A stretch of 33,981 nucleotides of DNA from the NCBI GenBank assembly GCA_019638285.1, contig JAHBUB010000037.1:1-33981 (forward strand), written 5' to 3'. The notes under the pieces were generated by a model. That model was not told the DNA's origin. It made no database searches and worked only from the letters and a program-made list of their open reading frames with translations. Positions 26,496 through 33,981 of this stretch are shown here, piece by piece. The stretch's first letter is position 1. Each line of letters begins with the position of its first letter. A program made the translations under genes and the position numbers. The stretch is from Cyclobacteriaceae bacterium (GTDB lineage: Bacteria > Bacteroidota > Bacteroidia > Cytophagales > Cyclobacteriaceae).

Positions 26496-28997
26496 TTAAG
26501 CTTGCCTATAAGCCAATAGCCTGAGCGCGTTGAGTACCACTACCACCGTAGAGCCTTCATGCATGAGCACAGCCGGGCCTATGGTAGCAATGCCTGAAAT
26601 GGTAAGCGGAACCAGTATCGCCACCATCCCCAAGCTGATCCAAACATTTTGCTTGATGATGCTTTTTGCGCGCCTGCTGAGGCCAATCACAAATGGCAAC
26701 CCATCGAGCCTGTCTGCCATTAAGGCCACATCTGCCGTTTCCAATGCCACATCACTTCCTGCAGCACCCATGGCAATACCGACAGAACTGTGGGCCATCG
26801 CAGGGGCATCGTTTACCCCATCGCCTACCATGGCCACCCTGGATTCTTTTTTCATCAATTTCTTTATCGCATTCACCTTTTCTTCGGGCAACAAACTTCC
26901 CCACGCTTCCTCTAGTCCCACTTCCTTCGCCACAGCATTGGCCACATTCTGGTTGTCACCCGTGAGCATGATCATGCGATGTATGCCCATTCTTTTCAAT
27001 TCATCCAAGGTTTCCTTTGCCGAAGCTCTCGGAACATCCATCAATGAAATGATTCCAACATAGGTTTCATTTTTTCTGATCACCATGGTGGTATTGCCCT
27101 CCGACTCCAATGCCGTTACCTTTTCAATGGTTTCATTAGAAGGCTTGATTTCATCCAGCGCTGCAAATAAGCTAAGGTTCCCTACGTAGATCTTATCGTC
27201 ACCAAGAGAAGCCATGAGTCCTTTCCCCAGCACTGCCTCCATGCTATGGGCCAAAGGGATGTCTATCGCACCGAGGCGCGACCTGCCATCTCTTACTACT
27301 GCTTTGGCCAGGGGGTGGCTGCTAAGACTCTCTACGGCAACGGCTATCTCTAAAAGTTCTGTTTCAGTAATTCCGCCCAGCGGTACCACGTGTGTAATCT
27401 TGGGTTTTCCCTCAGTAAGTGTGCCTGTTTTGTCAAACGCCATCGCTTTAATTGCACCCAAATCTTCAAGGGGTCTTCCTCCTTTTATTAACACGCCCCC
27501 GCGTGCCGCTCTGGCCACACCACTCAACACTGCACTTGGCGTAGAGATCGCCAACGCACATGGGCTTGCTGCTACCAGCACTGCCATGGCACGATAAAAG
27601 CTTTGACCATATGATTCGTCTATTATAAGAAAGGTAAAGTTTAGTAACACCACCAGCACCAACACTGCCGGAACAAAGTATTTTTCAAACTTGTCGGTGA
27701 ATCGTTGTGTGGGTGATTTTTGTGTCTGCGCTTCATTCACCAACTGCACCAGACGGGAGAGTGTAGAGTCTTTGTACTCTTTGATGATTTTTATTTCCAG
27801 CATGCTATTACCATTGATGGTACCGGAATACACCCGGTGAACATCTGGTATATCATGCACTTGTGAATAATCTTTTTCGATATCATCCACAGGCTCTTTA
27901 TCCACCGGCACACTTTCTCCCGTGATGGGTGCCTGATTGACGCTGCTGCTCCCATAGATAACTACGCCATCGGCTGAAATCTTACTGTTTGGTTTTACCA
28001 AAATAATATCTCCTACACGCAATAGCATAATACCCACCTCTTCTACCTTTCCATTCTTTTTAAGTAAGGCCGTCTTCGGAGCCAGGTCTGCCAAGGCGGC
28101 AATTGATTTCTTTGCTTTACCCATGGCATAATGTTCCAGTGCATGGCCCATGCTAAACAAGAAAAGAAGCAGCGCACCTTCAGCCCATTTACCAAGAAAT
28201 GCAGCACCTATTGCTGCAATGAACATCAAGAAGTCGATCTCAAAACCGCCTCTTAATAAAGTTTGAATGGCTTCCTTTGCAGTGTAATACCCACCAAAAA
28301 AGTAGGCACCCATGTAACATACCAAACTGTACCAGGAGGGTATTGAAGACATCCATGAAAATCCGAATCCAATAGCAAGCAGCAGTCCGCTAATGATAGA
28401 AAAGATGAGTTCGGTATTCTTACCAAAAACGCCACCATGAGGATGAGCATGGTCATGACCGTCTCCTTCATGGTGCACATGCTCTTTCACATGCATCCCT
28501 ATGGCCTCTGACTTCTTCCACTCTTGGAGAAACCGCTCCGCCTGTACTGAAGCATCTGGAATGCCCAGGCCTTGTGCCCTTAGCAACTCCAATATTCTGC
28601 TTACACTCATCTTTGAGGTATCATATTCTATCCTCACCATACCTGAGCCTGACACAGCAGCTTCCAATATTCCGGCTTCGTTGGTTAAGATTCGTTCAAT
28701 AGCACGCGCATGGCGAATGTGCCTGACCCCCTCTACTTCAATTAGTTTGTGACCATACTTTTTGGCGATTTCCGCTCCGGCTTGCTCTGCCAGAGATTGA
28801 ATTTTATCAATGGATATTATGTCGGAATTGTAGTGAAAGCAAAGACGGGGTACGATACTGCCCTCTCCCAATGAAACATGTACTTCCTCCACACCTTCCG
28901 TGTCGGCAAGTATTTCGATCAGCTTCTGCACACATCGGTCTTTCTCGTCAGGTACCTCAGGTAATAAGAAGGGGATTTCTATTTTATGCTTTTCCAT
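26496..28997 (-). CDS. P1B-4-type heavy-metal P-type ATPase
   Basis: 833 residues. All P-type motifs are present: TGES (359-362), phosphorylated Asp522 in DKTGT, HP (561-562) and GDGVNDAP (725-732). The metal-site motif in the TM helix before the P-domain is SPC (478-480), and a C-terminal span has HEGST (813-817). This pair marks the P1B-4 group, which exports Co2+, Fe2+ or Zn2+ (CtpD/CoaT/PfeT-like). The N-terminus (1-190) holds two ferredoxin-like HMA folds with no CxxC, then a His-rich run HVHHEGDGHDHAHPH (173-187), probably the metal sensor or chaperone site. It is a monocistronic gene on the minus strand ending beside the inverted repeat. Exact metal is unknown. Confidence 0.92.
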   Translation of the reverse strand: MEKHKIEIPFLLPEVPDEKDRCVQKLIEILADTEGVEEVHVSLGEGSIVPRLCFHYNSDIISIDKIQSLAEQAGAEIAKKYGHKLIEVEGVRHIRHARAIERILTNEAGILEAAVSGSGMVRIEYDTSKMSVSRILELLRAQGLGIPDASVQAERFLQEWKKSEAIGMHVKEHVHHEGDGHDHAHPHGGVFGKNTELIFSIISGLLLAIGFGFSWMSSIPSWYSLVCYMGAYFFGGYYTAKEAIQTLLRGGFEIDFLMFIAAIGAAFLGKWAEGALLLFLFSMGHALEHYAMGKAKKSIAALADLAPKTALLKKNGKVEEVGIMLLRVGDIILVKPNSKISADGVVIYGSSSVNQAPITGESVPVDKEPVDDIEKDYSQVHDIPDVHRVYSGTINGNSMLEIKIIKEYKDSTLSRLVQLVNEAQTQKSPTQRFTDKFEKYFVPAVLVLVVLLNFTFLIIDESYGQSFYRAMAVLVAASPCALAISTPSAVLSGVARAARGGVLIKGGRPLEDLGAIKAMAFDKTGTLTEGKPKITHVVPLGGITETELLEIAVAVESLSSHPLAKAVVRDGRSRLGAIDIPLAHSMEAVLGKGLMASLGDDKIYVGNLSLFAALDEIKPSNETIEKVTALESEGNTTMVIRKNETYVGIISLMDVPRASAKETLDELKRMGIHRMIMLTGDNQNVANAVAKEVGLEEAWGSLLPEEKVNAIKKLMKKESRVAMVGDGVNDAPAMAHSSVGIAMGAAGSDVALETADVALMADRLDGLPFVIGLSRRAKSIIKQNVWISLGMVAILVPLTISGIATIGPAVLMHEGSTVVVVLNALRLLAYRQA

Positions 28998-29074
28998 CCA
29001 TTTATGCTGCTACGATATTCAAAGCAAAAATGTGGATTCTTAATGACAAAGTTATGTGGATGTGCTAAAAGGTG

Positions 29075-29101
29075 ATGCTTATGCAACCGTGCTGCAAGCA
29101 T
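29075..29101 (-). terminator. Possible terminator after the amidohydrolase gene
   Basis: On the minus strand ATGCTT (29101-29096) pairs with AAGCAT (29080-29075), with a shorter inner GC pairing, followed by CACCTTTT. The hairpin is short and bulged, so the call is tentative. It lies between the end of the amidohydrolase gene (29123) and the ATPase start (28997). Confidence 0.4.
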
Positions 29102-29122
29102 TGTAAGAAAAGGTTTATTGTC

Positions 29123-30571
29123 CTAATCTTGTCGCTCCTTGTCGAGGGCCAATTTGGTTTGTGCCGCTTGTTGCAACATCGCATCCAATTCATTTCGGTC
29201 GAAGTACTGTCCCTTTGCAATCACGGCCGAAATGTTTTTAACCGCGTTGATGTCTTCTAACGGATTGTCATTGAGCAATACCAGGTCAGCTACTTTTCCT
29301 TCATCTATCGTGGACGTCTCGTCCAATACTCCAAAATACTTTGCACCATTGATAGTAGCTGTGCGTAGAATTTGATCAGGCTTTAACCCCGACTGTTGAA
29401 ATATTCCCAGTTCCTCAATCAATGATGCCGCAGGATAGACATAGGTATTTAAAGCAGCCGCATCACTGCCAGCCATAATATTTACTCCTGCCGCCTGCAG
29501 GTAAGGCAGTTGCTTTGCAATTAGACGGTAAGTATCCTTCCGTTTTTGTTTTTGTTCCGGTGTATCCCCTGCCATACGGCCAATGCGCCAGGCATAGTTA
29601 TCCGTGAATCTTTTAGTAAGGTATTTTAGAAAATCATCCTGTTGGTGGTTATCCTCCTCCAAAAAGGCCAACTGCCTTCCTCCAATCAAAGTAGGTGTTA
29701 CAAAATATCCCTTTTTGCCCAGCGCCTCATACGCTGTTATCGCCTTCTCCTGATCGAACTGATCTATGTACCGATTTGCAGCGTCACTCTTGGAAAGGCT
29801 ACCATTCAAAACAGCTTGTTTTATTTTATGCTCATCACTGCCCAGTCTTAATAGATAGCTCGCATGTTCAATACTGGTAAAACCAGCATCCACAAGTTCT
29901 TCTATTGTCAAATCAATGGGCACATGCCCTGACACCCGATACCCTCTGCCATGGGCAGCCTTCACACTCTTTAGGAACAAATCACCCGAAAGGGTATTCT
30001 CAGTGATCTTCACAAAATCAACATGGTAAGCATCCAGCTTATCCAGCATCTGATTCAGTTCTTCTTCGTTTTCTATCTCAAGGTCATCCTTCCAAATAGA
30101 ATTCTTTCCTTCCAGTTTTCTTCCCGCAGTATAAATGGTAGGGCCAATCAATTCACCGCGGTTGATTTCGTCTCTCCAGGCCAATACTTGCTCTCCCAGA
30201 TCACTGGCGCAGTCTCTTACGGTGGTAATGCCATATGCAAGAAAAACAGGTAGTAAAGCCTTGTTGTCGACAACAAGGTCTTTGCCTTCCATGTGCACAT
30301 GCATGTCCCACAAGCCAGGAATTGCATATTTCCCTGCTGCATCAATCTGCTGGTTTTCAGGAACTTCACCCTTTAACGCATCGATGGTTCCTATTTTGGA
30401 AATGGTAGCGCTATCAATAAGGATAGCCATATTGGGTTTAATGCTACCCGAAACCACATCTACCACATTGATGTTGATCAACAGGTATTTATTCGCTGAG
30501 TTTTCTTTTACCTCTCCGGAACAGCTAAGGATGAGAAACCCTAGCACTATCACTGCTAAACTATTTCTCAT
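29123..30571 (-). CDS. Lipoprotein amidohydrolase, imidazolonepropionase-like
   Basis: 482 residues. A lipobox (FLILSC, Cys17) predicts a lipoprotein. The composite domain begins at about 28, then PGLWDMHVH gives metal ligands His91 and His93 at the start of the TIM barrel. VDFVKI has the bridging Lys188, SGHVP His216, IEHASY His236, and MAGSD (366-370) the catalytic Asp370. This is the amidohydrolase superfamily, of the Xaa-Pro dipeptidase/imidazolonepropionase-like branch; in Bacteroidota such proteins commonly hydrolyse dipeptides or cyclic amides. It follows the sortilin/BNR gene by 10 bases on the same strand and is probably co-transcribed. All catalytic residues are present. Confidence 0.88.
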   Translation of the reverse strand: MRNSLAVIVLGFLILSCSGEVKENSANKYLLININVVDVVSGSIKPNMAILIDSATISKIGTIDALKGEVPENQQIDAAGKYAIPGLWDMHVHMEGKDLVVDNKALLPVFLAYGITTVRDCASDLGEQVLAWRDEINRGELIGPTIYTAGRKLEGKNSIWKDDLEIENEEELNQMLDKLDAYHVDFVKITENTLSGDLFLKSVKAAHGRGYRVSGHVPIDLTIEELVDAGFTSIEHASYLLRLGSDEHKIKQAVLNGSLSKSDAANRYIDQFDQEKAITAYEALGKKGYFVTPTLIGGRQLAFLEEDNHQQDDFLKYLTKRFTDNYAWRIGRMAGDTPEQKQKRKDTYRLIAKQLPYLQAAGVNIMAGSDAAALNTYVYPAASLIEELGIFQQSGLKPDQILRTATINGAKYFGVLDETSTIDEGKVADLVLLNDNPLEDINAVKNISAVIAKGQYFDRNELDAMLQQAAQTKLALDKERQD

Positions 30572-30581
30572 CCTTTCTGAT

Positions 30582-33500
30582 TTATTTATTACCTACCCAT
30601 ACTGCCCCAATTCCAGCATCCCACAATTTCTTTGTGTAAGCAGGCACGTCTGTTTCCATGATGGTTTTTGCTCTGGCATCCAGAACATTCCATTCTTTCG
30701 TTAACTCAGTCAATTGATCCGTGGTAGATTTATTGACCCTTGGAATAGAACTATCTGCCTCACCAATTAAAAACATATAATTGGCTGTAAATTTATTAGG
30801 GAAGTTCTCCACATCATCATAGGTTTTAGACCTGCGCTGTACCATGTCTTCATCCCACAATCTCATTTTTTCGGTAAGGGCCTTTCCTTCTTTTTTAAGG
30901 GCAGTATAACTGGCATTGTCTCCCATTGTTTTCATCGCTTCCTCTATCTGGTTGCGCATTTTCAGAATGGTGTTCACTTTGGTATGCATGTCATTCAAAG
31001 CTCCCTCCATTGTAAGCATAAGGTTGTGCTGCTCATTGTATGAGGCTGCGTCAATTTTATACAATGGATTGGGAAGAATTTTAAAATCACTCTTCGCATT
31101 CTTATCTCCATACTTTAATGTCATGGTATATGTGCCGGGAGGTGCCTTGTGTCCACTGTAACTCCCTTCAATGTAGGCAGAGGGCAATCCTACCATAGAA
31201 GGATAACGGGTGTCCCACACAAATCGATTAATTCCTTTCTCTTTTGGAATAGTCGGATCAGCACTTGGCCCTCCTGGATAACTCCGGTAAGAATCATCTT
31301 CTTTTGAACTTAATCTTCTAACTAGTTTACCGGCACTGTCTTTTATCTCCATCACCAATTCAATTGAATCTGCCAGCTGGGGCAACTGGTAATACATAAC
31401 TATCCCGTTGGGAGGATTCACACCTGTGAATGGATCAAAACCCGTTGGATTCGCACCGTTCATCTGGCTTCCCCAACTTCCATAAATAAGGTCTTCAGGT
31501 GTGAACAGTGTAAACGCATTGTCTCCTGGCTTATATTGTCTTAGCAACTTCAGGTCATCCAATATCCAAAATGCCCTGCCTGAGGTGGCCACGATCAGGT
31601 CATTATCCTTCACCTTCAAGTCCATGATAGGTGTTACAGGCAGGTTAAGTTGAAAGGGTTGCCAGGTTATACCATCGTTCCACGAAATATAAACTCCAAG
31701 TTCCGTTCCCGCATAGAGCAATCCTTTACGGATCTCGTCCTCACGTACTACTCTTGTAAACGCTCCGTAAGGAATACCCTTACTGATATTAGTCCACGTT
31801 TTACCATAGTTGGTCGTCTTGTACATAGCGGGAGTATGGTCATTGAATTTATACCGCGTAGTGGCAATGTAGGCGGTGGCAGGATCGTGTGGTGAAACTT
31901 CAATGGCATTCACCAGGCACTCTGTTAATCCTTTCGGTGTCACATTGGTCCATGTTTTTCCACCATCACGCGTCAGTTGCACATAGCCATCATCACTTCC
32001 TGTCCAGAATACTCCTTTCTCATGCGGTGATTCTACCACATAAGCAAGCGTGCCATAGTTTTCAGCTCCTACCGCTTCGTTGGTATAGGGTCCGCCCATC
32101 TTACCCTGCTTCTCCTTTTCATTGCGGGTGAGGTCAGGGGAAACTTCCTCCCAAGTAACCCCCATATCTCTTGTTCTTAACAAAAGTTGAGCGCCATGAT
32201 AATAGGTTCCTGGTTCATGCTTTGATCCGATGATAGGCGCATTCCAATTGTACCTGTATTTCATGTCTTTGCCATCCCTACCCAGGTATTGAATGGGGGC
32301 AGCCATTATCTTGGTGCTTCCACCAGAGTAGGTGTCCAAGACTTCAATGGTTCCCAAATAACTTCCTCCTAAAACATAGCGTGGGTCATCAGGATCAAAG
32401 GCCAGAAAAGCACTTTCTCCTCCTGCGGAACTGGTCCAGTTTTTATCGGAAATACTCCATGCACCCAATGCCATACTTTCAATTCTTACAGAAGAGTTGT
32501 CTTGTTGGCCCGCATAAATGCGGTATGGGAAGTGGTTATCGGTGTTAATTCTGTAAAACTGTGCGGTAGGCATATTCGACTGTGTAGACCATGTTTCACC
32601 ACGGTTAAATGTAACTCCTGCCCCGCCATCATCAGCGATCACCATGTTCTTTGAGTTGTTAGGGTTGATCCACAAATCGTGATAGTCACCATGGGGACCA
32701 TCAATGGTTTCCCATGTTTTACCTCCATCAATTGAGCGCAATGCAGAAGCACACATCACGTAAAGCGTGTGTTCATTTTGTGTGTCAGGGAATACTTCGA
32801 TATAGTACCAAGAGCGCTGTATTAAACGGTGATCGTCACTTACCTGGGACCAGCTATCACCCGCATTATCAGATACATAAAGTCCACCCAAATTCTTTTC
32901 CCAATCACTTTCTATCAACGCATATACCTTGTTAGAATTGGCCCTGGAAACAGCGATGGCCATCTTCCCCATTTCCTTAGGTAAGCCCTTTTTCATTTCC
33001 TTCCAGGTCTCACCGCCATCGATAGATTTGTACAGTCCGCTTCCGGGTCCTCCGCTGATTACTTTCCAGGGCAGGCGTAAATTATGCCACATGGCCGCAT
33101 ACATTACCATGGGATTGTTCATATCCATTGACAACTCTGCACATCCGGTATTCTCATCGATGTACAATACATTCTTCCAGGTTACTCCCCCATCAGTCGT
33201 TTTATAAATTCCTCTGTCTTTGGTCGCTCCATGTATGGCGCCTTGAGCAGCTACCAATACAATGTCAGCGTTTTTTGGATGGATGACAATTCTCGAAATC
33301 TGCATGGTCTTCTCCAGTCCCATGTGTTTCCAGGTTTTCCCGGCATCATAGGATTTGTAAACGCCATCGCCATAAGAACTCATCACCCCGCGTGGAGCGT
33401 GCTCTCCCATGCCTACGTACACAATATTGGGATCACTTTCTGAGACTGCTACGGCTCCTACTGATCCTGTCTTAAAGAATCCATCAGAAACATTATTCCA

Positions 33501-33719
33501 TTGCATCCCTGCATCCTCGGTTTTCCAGACGCCACCTCCTGTAGTTCCCATGTAGTAGGTAAGCGGGTCATTGACCACACCAGTAGCCATATTGGAACGA
33601 CCGCCTCTGAAGGGGCCAATGCTTCTGTATTTTACATTCTTAAATACACTGTCCAGATTCTGGGAAAAGCCAGAAACCGCCTGAGACAGGATTAACGTCA
33701 GGATGATAAGGTGCTTCAT
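30582..33719 (-). CDS. Secreted sortilin/BNR-repeat protein
   Basis: 1,045 residues with a signal peptide (1-19, ending GFSQ). The family beginning [20 protein letters not shown] is highly typical of this class (sortilin-like, WD40/YVTN/BNR-like repeat). At least ten Asp-box motifs ([80 protein letters not shown]) indicate a beta-propeller pair across about 30-720. A C-terminal beta-sandwich ([14 protein letters not shown]) and a helical tail (about 900-1045) follow. No T9SS sorting domain is seen, so it would be periplasmic or otherwise secreted. Function unknown; protein or glycan binding is plausible. It forms an operon with the amidohydrolase 10 bases downstream. Confidence 0.88.
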   Translation of the reverse strand: MKHLIILTLILSQAVSGFSQNLDSVFKNVKYRSIGPFRGGRSNMATGVVNDPLTYYMGTTGGGVWKTEDAGMQWNNVSDGFFKTGSVGAVAVSESDPNIVYVGMGEHAPRGVMSSYGDGVYKSYDAGKTWKHMGLEKTMQISRIVIHPKNADIVLVAAQGAIHGATKDRGIYKTTDGGVTWKNVLYIDENTGCAELSMDMNNPMVMYAAMWHNLRLPWKVISGGPGSGLYKSIDGGETWKEMKKGLPKEMGKMAIAVSRANSNKVYALIESDWEKNLGGLYVSDNAGDSWSQVSDDHRLIQRSWYYIEVFPDTQNEHTLYVMCASALRSIDGGKTWETIDGPHGDYHDLWINPNNSKNMVIADDGGAGVTFNRGETWSTQSNMPTAQFYRINTDNHFPYRIYAGQQDNSSVRIESMALGAWSISDKNWTSSAGGESAFLAFDPDDPRYVLGGSYLGTIEVLDTYSGGSTKIMAAPIQYLGRDGKDMKYRYNWNAPIIGSKHEPGTYYHGAQLLLRTRDMGVTWEEVSPDLTRNEKEKQGKMGGPYTNEAVGAENYGTLAYVVESPHEKGVFWTGSDDGYVQLTRDGGKTWTNVTPKGLTECLVNAIEVSPHDPATAYIATTRYKFNDHTPAMYKTTNYGKTWTNISKGIPYGAFTRVVREDEIRKGLLYAGTELGVYISWNDGITWQPFQLNLPVTPIMDLKVKDNDLIVATSGRAFWILDDLKLLRQYKPGDNAFTLFTPEDLIYGSWGSQMNGANPTGFDPFTGVNPPNGIVMYYQLPQLADSIELVMEIKDSAGKLVRRLSSKEDDSYRSYPGGPSADPTIPKEKGINRFVWDTRYPSMVGLPSAYIEGSYSGHKAPPGTYTMTLKYGDKNAKSDFKILPNPLYKIDAASYNEQHNLMLTMEGALNDMHTKVNTILKMRNQIEEAMKTMGDNASYTALKKEGKALTEKMRLWDEDMVQRRSKTYDDVENFPNKFTANYMFLIGEADSSIPRVNKSTTDQLTELTKEWNVLDARAKTIMETDVPAYTKKLWDAGIGAVWVGNK

Positions 33720-33781
33720 AGAGATGAAATAGTGGGTTGTAGTATAGTGCTAAATATAGTGAGATTTTGAAATAGATATCG

Positions 33782-33981
33782 TCACTTCGTTTTCAATGGA
33801 ATCTCTTTTAGGCCAACGGTTAAAGTGTCATTCAATCCTTTGCCTGCAAGAGCTAACGCTTAATAAGCGGATGTACTGATGGCAAGAGTATTGGCGAATG
33901 AGAAAGCACATCGCAGGATAAACCTGACGGTTCACCAGTCATGTTATTCACAGTGAATGCCTTCTGTTCAGAAACACCCTT
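33782..33981 (-). pseudogene. Possible decayed gene fragment at window edge
   Basis: On the minus strand, 33859-33782 reads ALALAGKGLNDTLTVGLKEI then PLKTK and a stop. In the same frame just upstream, after an in-frame TAA at 33862-33860, it reads FANTLAISTSAY. A second frame at the edge reads FTVNNMTGEPSGLSCDVL. The run looks like one gene end broken by a stop and a frameshift. Family unknown. It could also be chance; the upstream part is outside the window. Confidence 0.28.

Noticed and set aside
26530-27063. 177-codon plus-strand frame opposite the P-type ATPase
   Set aside because: It is antisense to the best conserved motifs of the ATPase and has no recognisable domain.
30135-30704. 189-codon plus-strand frame across the amidohydrolase/BNR junction
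   Set aside because: It spans two well-supported minus-strand genes and shows no protein family.
33856-33871. CGCTTAATAAGCG dyad as a terminator
   Set aside because: Arms are only five bases and no T-run follows on either strand.

Overview
The window looks like chromosomal DNA of a free-living member of the Bacteroidota, most likely Cytophagales. Three things point there: a giant secreted protein ending in a type IX secretion (T9SS) type B sorting domain; families that are common in this phylum (DUF2911, sortilin/BNR-type proteins, PIG-L deacetylases with long C-termini, CARDB arrays); and a near absence of Shine-Dalgarno sequences. No rRNA, tRNA, CRISPR array, phage or transposase gene was seen. 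Taxonomy and function are judged from motifs only; no database search was possible.

Layout. 1-817 is the 3' part of a DUF2911 gene, closed by a terminator shared with the opposing operon. 5187-849 (minus) is a tight operon: a PIG-L-like metal-dependent deacetylase, a 39-residue single-span membrane protein, and an SSS-family sodium symporter. Both junctions are one-base TAATG overlaps. The small protein is the most attractive candidate here for an undescribed component, namely an accessory subunit of the symporter. 5749-5315 (minus) is a small secreted protein of unknown function. 5988-5879 (minus) is a decayed copy of the 3' end of an ABC-F gene. It lies on one side of an APC permease (6047/6098-7489, plus), and the intact ABC-F gene (9464-7605, minus) lies on the other. 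9465-10435 is a 970-base region with only weak or degenerate reading frames.

17674-10436 (minus) is a 2,412-residue surface protein. It has two tandem copies of a right-handed beta-helix module, a long array of CARDB/Ig-like domains, an InlB-type repeat and the T9SS sorting domain. 18098-20185 (plus) is an M28 (PSMA-like) metallopeptidase followed by a good terminator. 22266-20264 (minus) is a TetR-type regulator with an ABC1/UbiB-like kinase two bases downstream. 22346-23566 (plus) is a secreted TPR protein. 23788-26385 (plus) is a secreted M14-type metallocarboxypeptidase. A 64-bp inverted repeat then separates it from a convergent P1B-4-type metal-exporting ATPase (28997-26496, minus). 33719-29123 (minus) is a two-gene operon: a sortilin/BNR-type secreted protein and a lipoprotein amidohydrolase.

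Taken together the genes suggest a cell that breaks down external peptides and modified sugars (M28, M14, amidohydrolase, BNR and PIG-L proteins) and imports products by sodium symport and amino-acid permeases. Most of the window is ordinary accessory or housekeeping content. The unusual parts are the coupled mini-protein, the ABC-F relic, the giant T9SS cargo with no porin-like partner nearby, and several intergenic frames that look like decayed genes.
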